Shown piece after piece: positions 8,159 through 15,903 of a stretch of DNA of 64,000 bases (the first letter of the stretch is position 1; every line of letters starts with the position of its first letter). A program made the position numbers and the translations under genes. Under the pieces are notes generated by a model. That model was not told the DNA's origin, did not search any database, and worked only from the letters and a program-made list of their open reading frames with translations. Source of the stretch: Bin5 sp965208965 (lineage in GTDB: Bacteria > Chloroflexota > Anaerolineae > Caldilineales > Caldilineaceae); NCBI GenBank assembly GCA_965208965.1, contig OZ242384.1, positions 5,270,001 to 5,334,000 of the forward strand, written 5' to 3'.

Positions 8159-9322
8159 ATGACGCAGGAACTCGTTGAGGGGACCGACAGAACTCTTCCG
8201 AACGATCCGGAGTTTGAAGAGATCCCAAGCGAACGGGAAAAGATCTTTGTCGCTTCGCCGCGGCAGTTGATGTGGTGGCGCTTCCGCCGGCACAAGATGG
8301 CGCTGTTAAGCAGTGTCGTGCTGATTCTGCTCTACCTGGCGGCTCTCACCTGGGAGTTTCTGGCGCCCTATGATCCGTTGCGCCACGACGTGCAGTCGGC
8401 CTACGCTCCGCCGCAGAGGCTGCAGTTTTTCGATGAGGAGGGATTCCATTTTCCGCCCTTCGTGTACGGCTTGAAAGGTGGCCGCGATCCTGAAACTTTT
8501 CGCAAAATATTTGAAGTAGACGAGTCGGTCAAGCATCCGATCAAGTTCATGGTGCATGGCGACCCCTACAAGTTTTGGGGCTTGATGGAGACCGACCTGC
8601 ATCTGTTCGGGCTCGAAAGCAACGAGGGCACCGTCTTCCTTTTGGGCGCGGACCGGTTGGGGCGAGACGTGCTCTCCCGCTTGCTGGCGGCAACGCGCAT
8701 CTCCGTCTCGATCGGGCTGGTGGGCGTGATCCTCAGCTTCGTACTGGGCGTTCTGATCGGCGGAATCTCGGGTTACTACGGCGGCACTGCCGACATACTG
8801 ATCCAGCGAATCATCGAGTTCATTCGGGCGATGCCCAGTATCCCGCTCTGGCTTGCGCTGAGCGCGGCGATTCCCAAAGAGTGGCCGGTGACGAGGGTCT
8901 ATTTCGCGATAACGATAATTCTCTCCTTGATCGGCTGGACCGGGCTGGCGCGGGTCGTGCGCGGGCGCTTTCTGTCGTTGCGGGAAGAGGACTTTGTGCA
9001 GGCGGCGCGCTTTGCCGGCGCATCTGAAGGGCGCATCATCATTCGCCACATGACGCCTTCCTTTATGAGCCATATTATCGCTTCGCTGACTCTGGCCGTT
9101 CCGGCGATGATTCTCAGCGAGACCAGTCTCAGCTTTCTGGGACTGGGCATGCGCCCGCCCGCTCTCAGTTGGGGTGTCCTGCTGCGGGAAGCGCAGAACT
9201 TGCAGGCGGTGGTGCTGGCGCCGTGGCTGCTCACCCCGGGGCTGCTGGTTGTGATTGCGGTGCTGGCCTTCAATTTTGTTGGCGACGGCCTGCGCGATGC
9301 GGCCGATCCCTATGCCCGATAA
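8159..9322 (+). CDS. oligopeptide-type ABC transporter permease (OppC/DppC-like), second set
   Basis: A 387-residue permease. TM1 is near residues 45-65, followed by a roughly 100-residue extracytoplasmic insertion (PPQRLQFFDEEGFHFPPFVYG region). The core starts at LLGADRLGRDVLSR, with an EAA-type loop around DFVQAARFAGASEGRIIIRH. It ends FVGDGLRDAADPYAR, almost identical to the end of the minus-strand OppC. Its ATG at 8159 is 58 bases after the OppB-like stop. The long insertion is shared with 2547-3686, so the two OppBC sets are paralogues, probably with different but related ligands. Confidence 0.92.
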   Translation: MTQELVEGTDRTLPNDPEFEEIPSEREKIFVASPRQLMWWRFRRHKMALLSSVVLILLYLAALTWEFLAPYDPLRHDVQSAYAPPQRLQFFDEEGFHFPPFVYGLKGGRDPETFRKIFEVDESVKHPIKFMVHGDPYKFWGLMETDLHLFGLESNEGTVFLLGADRLGRDVLSRLLAATRISVSIGLVGVILSFVLGVLIGGISGYYGGTADILIQRIIEFIRAMPSIPLWLALSAAIPKEWPVTRVYFAITIILSLIGWTGLARVVRGRFLSLREEDFVQAARFAGASEGRIIIRHMTPSFMSHIIASLTLAVPAMILSETSLSFLGLGMRPPALSWGVLLREAQNLQAVVLAPWLLTPGLLVVIAVLAFNFVGDGLRDAADPYAR

Positions 9323-9332
9323 CAAGTGAAAG

Positions 9333-9365
9333 TGGGGAACTGGCTCAGGAGAATCAGATTCCCCA
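9333..9365 (+). terminator. hairpin after the second OppBC set
   Basis: TGGGGAA (9333-9339) pairs with TTCCCCA (9359-9365), extended inside by CTG/CAG. No T-run follows, so it may be a weak terminator or an mRNA-stabilising hairpin separating the permease genes from the PhyH gene. Confidence 0.35.
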
Positions 9366-9399
9366 AATGTAATTCACTCATCGAACAGGACTCAGAAAT

Positions 9400-10197
9400 A
9401 TGACGGAGATTGTCGTTGACGCTGCCGAGGTGGAGTTCTTCCAGAACAACGGCTACATTCAGTATCACAACTTCTTTTCGCCAGAGGAGATTGCGTCCCT
9501 GCGCAAGGCCCTGGATGACGCGGTCGCCATTGAGCGTGATCGCATCGTCGGAGCTGAAGGAGGGGGCCGCCACTCCGAAGACTATGAACGCGTCTTCAAC
9601 CAGATGGTCAATCTGTGGACCGACTACCCGCAGGCGAAAGAGATCTCATTTGACTCGCGTTTGGGCGAGTACGCGCGCCAGCTGAGCCGGTGCCGGCACG
9701 TGCGCATCTACCATGACCACGCGATGATCAAACCGCCGGGCCAGGAGAGCAGGAAGACCAACTGGCATCAGGACGCCCCCTACTGGCCGATGGACCCGGT
9801 CGGCGCGCTATCGGCCTGGATCGCGGTGGACGACGTCAGCGTCGATAACGGCTGTCTGCACTTCGTGCCGGGCTCGCACAGTCACGGCAGGCTGGAACCG
9901 ATCAGCCTGACTGATGAGAACGATAGCGTAGTCGACAAGTTCAGGGAGCAGGGCTATGCTGTGCCTGAGCCGGTGGCGATGCCGATGCGCGCCGGCGGTG
10001 TCACTTTTCATCATGGATGCACTTTTCACTACGCCGGGCCCAACCGCACAGAAAAGCCGCGGCGAGCCTTCGCCATCATCTATATCCCGGACTATACCTG
10101 CTTTACGGGGGGCAAGGAACCTGCGGGCGCTGAGGAAGAGATGGAGGTAGGCGGCCCTTGGGAGCATGAGATTCATCCGATAATTGCCGGGCATTGA
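9400..10197 (+). CDS. phytanoyl-CoA dioxygenase (PhyH) family Fe(II)/2-oxoglutarate oxygenase
   Basis: A 265-residue soluble oxygenase. The iron-binding HxD motif is in NWHQDAPYW (about 122-130). The distal histidine is in FHHGCTFHYAGPN (about 203-215), and the 2-oxoglutarate-binding arginine is in the following KPRRAF. The family hydroxylates small molecules at the expense of 2-oxoglutarate and O2. The start MTEIVVDAAEVEFFQNNGYI matches the family N-terminus. It follows the second OppBC permease pair by 77 bases, so a role in oxidising the imported ligand is plausible. The substrate is unknown. It is one of five PhyH genes in this window and is not a close copy of the tandem pair at 54.7-56.8 kb. 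Confidence 0.88.
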   Translation: MTEIVVDAAEVEFFQNNGYIQYHNFFSPEEIASLRKALDDAVAIERDRIVGAEGGGRHSEDYERVFNQMVNLWTDYPQAKEISFDSRLGEYARQLSRCRHVRIYHDHAMIKPPGQESRKTNWHQDAPYWPMDPVGALSAWIAVDDVSVDNGCLHFVPGSHSHGRLEPISLTDENDSVVDKFREQGYAVPEPVAMPMRAGGVTFHHGCTFHYAGPNRTEKPRRAFAIIYIPDYTCFTGGKEPAGAEEEMEVGGPWEHEIHPIIAGH

Positions 10198-10324
10198 CAA
10201 AAGGAAGGCGTAGAGTTCCCGTGTCCAGATTACGTAGGCCGGGACGTTTCTGGAAGGGAAGGATGCGAAATCTACGATTCTTGCAAACCATTGCAACTCG
10301 TAATTCATAGGAGATAAGCTTTAG

Positions 10325-10549
10325 ATGCATCTAGTAAAAGTCATAGTCGAAAAGCATGAAGACGGCTATGTCGCCTATCCAGTCGGACTTAAGGGCACTG
10401 TTGTAGGAGAGGGGGACTCCTTCGAAGAGGCGGTGGCCGACATCACCTCTGCGATAAAATTCCACATTGAGACTTTCGGCAGTGACGAATTCGAGACAGA
10501 TGAACCAGTTCTGGATGTATTCATTGCTGAAGCGGGCGTTGCTGTGTGA
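10325..10549 (+). CDS. hicB: HicB-family antitoxin
   Basis: A 74-residue protein with the HicB/UPF0150 fold pattern. An initial strand MHLVKVIVEKHEDGYVA is followed by G-rich GEGDSFEEAVADITSAIKFHIE, the typical short partial RNase-H-like antitoxin. There is no obvious C-terminal DNA-binding helix-turn-helix, as in short HicB variants. It overlaps the downstream toxin gene by one base, so translation is coupled. The antitoxin neutralises HicA by masking its active site and usually autorepresses the operon. Confidence 0.85.
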   Translation: MHLVKVIVEKHEDGYVAYPVGLKGTVVGEGDSFEEAVADITSAIKFHIETFGSDEFETDEPVLDVFIAEAGVAV

Positions 10550-10788
10550 TGGGGCGCTTTCCCTCCGATGCGCCGAAGCAGAGGGTTATCAGAACTCTTG
10601 AGGCCCTCGGTTTTCGTATTGTTCGCACTGGGAATCACATTGCTATGATTCGCGAGAACCGTGATGCGAGCCGAGATACATTGACGTTGCCGAATCACCG
10701 TCGTCTCAAGGGCTCCACTTTACGCCGAATTTGTACGCAGACTGGAATTCCCAGAGAAGAATTTCTGGAGGCTTTCATCCAAGCGTGA
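10549..10788 (+). CDS. hicA: HicA-family mRNA interferase toxin
   Basis: A 79-residue dsRBD-like toxin that cleaves mRNA. The key active histidine is in RTGNHIAMIRE, with the preceding LEALGFRIVR strand and the C-terminal LKGSTLRRICTQTGI helix as in HicA. ATG at 10549-10551 overlaps the last base of the hicB stop codon; a GTG one codon earlier is also possible. The antitoxin-first order differs from the toxin-first order of classical E. coli hicAB. It is probably a stand-alone stability or stress module with no link to the transporters. Confidence 0.87.
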   Translation: MGRFPSDAPKQRVIRTLEALGFRIVRTGNHIAMIRENRDASRDTLTLPNHRRLKGSTLRRICTQTGIPREEFLEAFIQA

Positions 10789-10952
10789 CCGACGAAAGGG
10801 CGATCCATCCTAGTTTGTACGCAGTGCAGAAATGAGAGTTACCAACCGAAAATGAGCGTTTGGCGCACTGACACTCGCTGCTCCAATGGAACACGTCAAT
10901 CCGACTGTCAAACGGCACTCAGCAGATATTCAATACCAACGAGGAAGAAGCC

Positions 10953-11690
10953 ATGCAAGAGAAGGGTCTCGTAAACAAGACACGCTCAACCGGGCGCGGT
11001 CCAACCATTTGGCTGGCCGGGCCGCCGGCGGACCTGGAGGAGTTCATGCCATTGGGCATTGCCGGCATCGTCACGAACACTGTGGTGCTCAATCAGTATG
11101 CCAAGCCGTATGGCAGCGTCATTGCGCTGATCGAGGCATACCTGGAGATGACCGACAAACCGGTTGTCATGGAGATCGACGGCCACACGGTGGAGGAGCT
11201 GCTGGCGGTGGGGAAGGTCTTCACCGACATGTCGCCGCAGATCATCCTCAAGATCCCCTGCACGCTCAACGGGCTCAAGGCGTTCAGTATTCTCAGAGAA
11301 GAAGGAGTCGAGACGTACTGCACGACGGTCTTCTCACTGACGCAGGCTGCCGCCGTCGCCCAGGCCGGCGTCGACCACATTCTGCCCTTCTGCGACCCGG
11401 TGCGCGAGATGGGCGGCGACCCGACCAGGCTAATCCGCGAATGTGCGAGCATGTTCAGAGGATGGGACGACCGGCCTTATATCATGGCCGCGCTCGTGCG
11501 CTCGGTGGAGACTGCGTACGCAGCCTTCCGCGACGGCGCCGACGAGCTGGTCACGATGTGGACGGTTTACCGAGATATGCTCGACCATCCGCTCACCGAC
11601 CACTGGAACAAAGTCTTCCTGGACGAATGGAACGATATGCACAGCAGCGGCCTGCTGGCCGGCGTACCTGTGGAGGACCACCATAGCTGA
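10953..11690 (+). CDS. transaldolase/fructose-6-phosphate aldolase-like protein
   Basis: A 245-residue TIM-barrel protein of the TAL/FSA type. Visible landmarks are GIAGIVTNTVVLNQY (the TTNPS-like strand), VVMEIDGHTVEEL, and the Schiff-base lysine region QIILKIPCTLNGLKAF (about 107-122), where ILKIP matches VVKVP of FSA. The pattern GVETYCTTVFSLTQAAAVAQ and the ring region HILPFCDPVREMGG follow. The N-terminal LD(T/S) aspartate of FSA appears as WLAG here, so the canonical Asp is missing. It may be an aldolase on an unusual sugar phosphate rather than true transaldolase. It precedes the hydroxylase-like gene by about 130 bases. Confidence 0.78.
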   Translation: MQEKGLVNKTRSTGRGPTIWLAGPPADLEEFMPLGIAGIVTNTVVLNQYAKPYGSVIALIEAYLEMTDKPVVMEIDGHTVEELLAVGKVFTDMSPQIILKIPCTLNGLKAFSILREEGVETYCTTVFSLTQAAAVAQAGVDHILPFCDPVREMGGDPTRLIRECASMFRGWDDRPYIMAALVRSVETAYAAFRDGADELVTMWTVYRDMLDHPLTDHWNKVFLDEWNDMHSSGLLAGVPVEDHHS

Positions 11691-11716
11691 GCGTGACGCT
11701 GGACAGGAATGCGCCG

Positions 11717-11744
11717 TTGCGAAAATACGGTATTTCGGTACAAT
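11717..11744 (+). promoter_or_regulatory. candidate promoter for the hydroxylase-like gene
   Basis: TTGCGA (11717-11722) and TACAAT (11739-11744) are separated by 16 bases, about 79 bases before the ATG at 11823. Matches to consensus are 4/6 and 5/6. A very strong AAAGGAGG ribosome-binding site (about 11808-11815) follows. Confidence 0.4.
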
Positions 11745-11822
11745 TGGGCAGAACAGAATTGACTGCAGCCGCAAGATCTCAATCAGGTTGGTCCCTGGAG
11801 AAAAGACCAAAGGAGGAAAACC

Positions 11823-12848
11823 ATGGCAGACATTACGGCTGAACGGGAGGGTCTGGTGGATGGTATGCCCCGCGATAAGAGCGGGAACTGGCAGCCGGAA
11901 GGGGTAAAACTGCCCAATCCCATTTTCGCCTGGCCGCCCAATCCGGTGAAGGTGGCGAAATGGCTCTACAACTACCTCTTTCCCTGGAATCTCATCTATA
12001 TGGTCATCGCCGTGCTGACCGTCGTCTATCTGCAGCCGGAGATGTCCCGGATGACCAGCTTCAGCGCCGACTGGATTCTGTATATCTTCGTGCGCAACCA
12101 GATCATGTTAATTGTTTTTGTAAGCGCGTGGCACCTTTGGCTCTGGGCGCGCAAGTCGCAGGGTCTCCAGTTCAAGTACACGCAGGATTGGATGGCAAAA
12201 GGGAAGAAACAGTTTCTGGCAGGCAACCAGCTGTTCGACAACATTTTCTGGAGTTGCGTCAGCGGCGGCACTATCTGGACGGCCTACGAGGTGGTGACGC
12301 TTTGGATGTACGCCAACGATTACATTCCCTACCTCGATCCGCGCGCGCATCCGGTCTATTTCGTCCTCATGTTGTGCGCCATTCAGTTGTGGCGGCTGTT
12401 CCACTTTTACTGGGTGCACAGACTCCTGCACTGGGGGCCGCTCTACAAGGCAGGACACTATCTGCATCACCGTAATATCAATGTGGGCCCATGGTCCGGA
12501 CTGTCGATGCACCCGATAGAACACATCCTTTATTTCAGCTGCGCGGCGATACACTGGATCATCCCGTCGCACCCGATTCACGTGATCTTCAATTTGCAGC
12601 ACGCCGCACTAACGCCGGCACAGGGTCATGCCGGTTTCGAGGCGGTCATCATCAACGGCAAGTTCAATCTGGCGGGGGCATCCTATTTCCACCAGTTGCA
12701 TCATCGCTACTTTGAGTGCAACTACGGTGAGATGGACATTCCCTTTGACCACTGGTTCGGCACCAGCCACGACGGCTCGGCTGAGGCGCACCAGGCGATG
12801 CGGGCCAAGCGATACGCCCGGCACAACATCCAGACATCGGCCGTGTAA
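11823..12848 (+). CDS. fatty acid hydroxylase / sterol desaturase superfamily membrane protein
   Basis: A 341-residue integral membrane di-iron protein with about four or five hydrophobic segments (roughly residues 45-70, 80-105, 150-170, 180-200 and 235-260). The three histidine clusters of the family are visible: HFYWVHRLLH (about 198-207), HYLHHRN (about 217-223) and HQLHHRYFECNYG (about 289-301). Such enzymes hydroxylate or desaturate lipids at the membrane. Start is supported by the AAAGGAGG site 7 bases upstream. It lies between the transaldolase-like and Gfo/Idh/MocA genes on the same strand, but a functional link is not evident. The substrate is unknown. Confidence 0.88.
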   Translation: MADITAEREGLVDGMPRDKSGNWQPEGVKLPNPIFAWPPNPVKVAKWLYNYLFPWNLIYMVIAVLTVVYLQPEMSRMTSFSADWILYIFVRNQIMLIVFVSAWHLWLWARKSQGLQFKYTQDWMAKGKKQFLAGNQLFDNIFWSCVSGGTIWTAYEVVTLWMYANDYIPYLDPRAHPVYFVLMLCAIQLWRLFHFYWVHRLLHWGPLYKAGHYLHHRNINVGPWSGLSMHPIEHILYFSCAAIHWIIPSHPIHVIFNLQHAALTPAQGHAGFEAVIINGKFNLAGASYFHQLHHRYFECNYGEMDIPFDHWFGTSHDGSAEAHQAMRAKRYARHNIQTSAV

Positions 12849-12880
12849 ACAGTTCAAGGCCCAACTGATGGAGAAGCAAT

Positions 12881-13990
12881 ATGACACAGCCTACGCGCAT
12901 CGGGATTGTCGGCTGCGGCAGCGTGATGCAGCGCCCCTATATGAGGCTCATTCAACCGATGCGGGCGACAGGCATTGTCGACGTTACCATTGCATGCGAC
13001 GTCAGGGAGGCTGTCCGGCCGGTTGTCCAGGATGTTTTGGGCATAGACCGCTTTACGACCGACTATGAGGAGGTGATCGATTCGGACGTCGACGTTGTGA
13101 TGGTGCTGACGTCGATGCGAGAGCACGGCCCGATCACAAGGGCGGCGCTGGCGGCGGGGAAACATGTCCTGGTAGAGAAACCGATGGCCGTGACTCTGGA
13201 GGAAGCGGCAGAGATCGTCGAAATGGCCCGGAGCAGTCCGGGCCTTCTCGTATGCGCCCCCCATGTTGTCCTGAGTAACACCTATCAGACGATGTGGCGT
13301 CACATTCACCGGGGGGATATTGGCAAGGTGCTAATGACGCGCGCACGCTACGGTCATGCTGGACCTGACTGGAGACCGTGGTTTTACCTCGAAGGCGGCG
13401 GCGCGCTGTTCGACCTCGGTGTGTACAACATTACCTGCTTAACGGGCTGGCTGGGACCGGCCAAGAGGGTCATGGCGATGACAGGCGTGGCGATTCCTGA
13501 ACGCGTTGTCGGCGGCGAGATGATGCGGGTCGAGGCAGAGGACAACGCCCATGTGTTGATCGATTGGGGCGAAAATGTATTCGGGGTTGTGACGACAGGT
13601 TTCACGATGCAGAAGTACCGAAGCCCCGCACTTGAAATCTATGGCAGCCAGGGAACAATCCAGATGACGGGCGACGACTGGGCGCCAACTGGATATGAAC
13701 TGTGGCGCAACGATGTCGGCGCGTGGCAGATTCATGAAGGCACGGACCGGAGCTGGACGTGGACGGACGGCATACGTCATTTGATTGAGTGCATACAAGA
13801 GGGCACGACGCCGATTGTGCAGCCGGAGCACGCCTACCATGTGTTGGAGATCATGCTCAAGGCGCAGGAGTCTGGCCGCGACGGGCAGTCAAAAGAGCTC
13901 GGGAGTACGTTCACGCCGCCTACTTTCGAGGAGGAAGAGGAGGAAGAGGAAATTGCGGAGCACCTTGTCCACGACTGGACGCAGCGCTGA
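12881..13990 (+). CDS. Gfo/Idh/MocA-family NAD(P)-dependent oxidoreductase
   Basis: A 369-residue dehydrogenase. The N-terminal Rossmann fold is shown by RIGIVGCGSVMQRPY (about 6-20). The EKP motif follows in HVLVEKPMAVTLEEA (about 98-112). A C-terminal alpha/beta domain contains GGALFDLGVYNI, where D/H-type catalytic residues usually sit. The family oxidises sugars or inositols. The final ~20 residues carry a run of eight glutamates, encoded by a GAGGAA-rich tract at about 13929-13952, which looks like a simple-repeat expansion. The stop overlaps the start of the next gene (TGATGA), so the dehydrogenase, bicupin and ROK protein are translationally coupled. Confidence 0.9.
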   Translation: MTQPTRIGIVGCGSVMQRPYMRLIQPMRATGIVDVTIACDVREAVRPVVQDVLGIDRFTTDYEEVIDSDVDVVMVLTSMREHGPITRAALAAGKHVLVEKPMAVTLEEAAEIVEMARSSPGLLVCAPHVVLSNTYQTMWRHIHRGDIGKVLMTRARYGHAGPDWRPWFYLEGGGALFDLGVYNITCLTGWLGPAKRVMAMTGVAIPERVVGGEMMRVEAEDNAHVLIDWGENVFGVVTTGFTMQKYRSPALEIYGSQGTIQMTGDDWAPTGYELWRNDVGAWQIHEGTDRSWTWTDGIRHLIECIQEGTTPIVQPEHAYHVLEIMLKAQESGRDGQSKELGSTFTPPTFEEEEEEEEIAEHLVHDWTQR

Positions 13991-14877
13991 TGAGTTATTC
14001 GGCGTCGCCGCGACCCACTTTCGACGGCCCGGCGCATATCCCCTATGAATCGGTGACTCGTCACCTCTGGGGCGACGAGGAGTCCGGCGAGGTGGCTGAC
14101 TGGATATACGTATCCAGCAGCAAGATCCATCAGCTGGTCTTTGGTCTTTCGCCCGGCGGGGCATTTCGACACTCGGACAACTATCGAACTATTTTCGCGG
14201 CCGACGAGGTATTGTACGTGCTCAGCGGGGTGATGGTGCTTAGCAATCCGGAGACAGGTGAAGTGCATCGCATTCAGCCGGGAGAAGCGGCCTTCTTTCG
14301 CCGCGACACCTGGCATCACGCCTTCAATTTCAGCCCTGAACCGCTGCGCGTCATCGAGTTCTTCGCGCCGCCGCCTTCTCAGGGCACTTCAGGATCCTAC
14401 GCGCAGTCGAAGCCGAATCTGACGTCGCCTAAGTATGCGCAGGACCAGTGGATAGGGCGCTGGCCCAAGGCACAGTCGCAGGCCGCGGAGAACTTCACGA
14501 TCCGGCCGGTTGGCGATGGGGATCTGCTCTGGCGGCTGGAGGGGGCGGAGCAGCAGTTGCTGGTAGGAATCCTGGCCGCGACAGAGCACCTGACGGTCGG
14601 GAAGATGCAACTTCTGGCGGGGCAGCGCAGCGACGTGGAAGTGCATGGCGGCGACGAGAGTCTCTATTTGCTCGAAGGGGCCCTGAACGTGCGCGTTCCC
14701 GAAAACGACGGGCCGCGCTGGTTTGAACTCAAGCCGGGCGACGGCTTCTTTGTCCCGGAGGGCGCGCCGCACCAGTACTACAACATGTCGGACGCGCCTG
14801 TTTCCTTTCTCTGCGGGATTGCTCCCAGGTACTCGCCTGACGTTCCAGAAGTGTTTTCCAATGGCAGAGAACCTTGA
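13990..14877 (+). CDS. bicupin protein
   Basis: A 295-residue protein with two cupin beta-barrels. The first (about 50-120) shows the pattern GGAFRHSDN then GEAAFFRRDTWHHAF. The second (about 190-285) shows VEVHGGDESLYLLEGALNV then PGDGFFVPEGAPHQYYN. His/Glu metal ligands are visible in both. Bicupins act as sugar isomerases, dioxygenases or ligand sensors, and which applies cannot be told. ATG at 13990 overlaps the stop of the Gfo/Idh/MocA gene, and the stop overlaps the ROK gene by 17 bases. The frame stays open upstream to 13789, but that part lies inside the preceding gene. Probably cytoplasmic. Confidence 0.82.
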   Translation: MSYSASPRPTFDGPAHIPYESVTRHLWGDEESGEVADWIYVSSSKIHQLVFGLSPGGAFRHSDNYRTIFAADEVLYVLSGVMVLSNPETGEVHRIQPGEAAFFRRDTWHHAFNFSPEPLRVIEFFAPPPSQGTSGSYAQSKPNLTSPKYAQDQWIGRWPKAQSQAAENFTIRPVGDGDLLWRLEGAEQQLLVGILAATEHLTVGKMQLLAGQRSDVEVHGGDESLYLLEGALNVRVPENDGPRWFELKPGDGFFVPEGAPHQYYNMSDAPVSFLCGIAPRYSPDVPEVFSNGREP

Positions 14878-15832
14878 TTCCGCTGCCTGCGCCATCGGCC
14901 TGGACGTGGGGGGGACCAAGATAGCGGCCGGGCTCGTCGCCCTCCGCTCCGGCACTGTCCTCGCCCGCCGAACCGTCCCAACGCTGCCGCAGCGAGGAGG
15001 CAAGGCGGTTTTGAGCGATACGCTGGCCCTCGCCGAAGGGTTGATGGAGGAAGCGGATAGGAGGGACCTGGAACTTCAAGGGATCGGTGTCGGTGTGCCC
15101 GAATTGGTCGATCCGGAAGGGAACATCACCAGTTCCCATTCGCTCGCCTGGCAGGACATTTCGGTCCAACCGGCATTTGCCTCACTTGCGCCTACCGTCG
15201 TCGAATCGGATGTGAGGGCGGGGGCCCTGGCAGAGGCAATTTACGGCGCAGGGCGCGCCTACCGGATCTTTTTTTACGTCACGGTGGGAACCGGCATTTC
15301 AAGTACTCTGGTCCAGGATGGTCGACCGTTTGCAGGCGCGCGCGGCAACGCTCTGATCATGGCAAGCAGTCCGTTTTCGGTGGAGTGCAGTCTTTGCGGT
15401 GAAACTTTGAATCCCGTCCTGGAGGAGTTCGCGAGCGGGCCCGCCCTGGTTGCGAGATACAACATGCACGACTCACGGGTTGCGGAACGCGGCGAGGACG
15501 TAACGACTGCCGCCGAGGAAGGCGACGATGCGGCCGTGAAGGTTGTGCAGAGCGCCGGCGAAGCGCTGGGAAACAGTGTCGCGTTTCTGGTCAACGTGAT
15601 GGATCCCGAAGCAGTTGTAGTGGGCGGCGGGCTCGGTTCATCAGGTGGGCTGTATTGGGACAGCTTTGTCTCCTCGACGCGGGCGCACATCTGGGCCGAG
15701 AACAGTCGCAAGCTTCCGATTTTGCCTGCTGCGATGGGCGCGGATTCGGGGCTCATTGGCGCCGCGGCAACAGTCTTTCGCAATCTGCCAGCTACCACGG
15801 GCGCAATTCAGGCTGCCGACACTCTCAACTGA
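14861..15832 (+). CDS. ROK-family sugar kinase-like protein with degenerate motifs
   Basis: A 323-residue actin-fold protein beginning with the phosphate loop IGLDVGGTKIAAGL (about 12-25). The catalytic-Asp region ESDVRAGALAEAIYG (about 109-123) and the ATP-binding VVVGGGLGSSGGLY (about 250-263) are present. The usual GE-GH motif is replaced by GNALIMASSPFSVEC. The zinc motif CxCGxxGCxE is reduced to CSLCGETLNPVLEE, lacking the last cysteine. It may therefore be an altered kinase or a sensor. There is no N-terminal helix-turn-helix, so it is not a NagC/XylR-type repressor. ATG at 14861 overlaps the bicupin stop. The next gene, 71 bases on, is an importer binding protein, linking this trio to system A. 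Confidence 0.82.
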   Translation: MAENLDSAACAIGLDVGGTKIAAGLVALRSGTVLARRTVPTLPQRGGKAVLSDTLALAEGLMEEADRRDLELQGIGVGVPELVDPEGNITSSHSLAWQDISVQPAFASLAPTVVESDVRAGALAEAIYGAGRAYRIFFYVTVGTGISSTLVQDGRPFAGARGNALIMASSPFSVECSLCGETLNPVLEEFASGPALVARYNMHDSRVAERGEDVTTAAEEGDDAAVKVVQSAGEALGNSVAFLVNVMDPEAVVVGGGLGSSGGLYWDSFVSSTRAHIWAENSRKLPILPAAMGADSGLIGAAATVFRNLPATTGAIQAADTLN

Positions 15833-15903
15833 GTGGGTGACCTGTCCATCTTCATTCTCTAATCTCTCGAATCGTGAAGTTCCACAGGAAAAAGGAGAAA
15901 AAA

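Noticed and set aside
8306..9325. Long minus-strand open frame opposite the OppC-like gene
   Set aside because: Antisense shadow; Gln/His/Arg-rich translation without domains.
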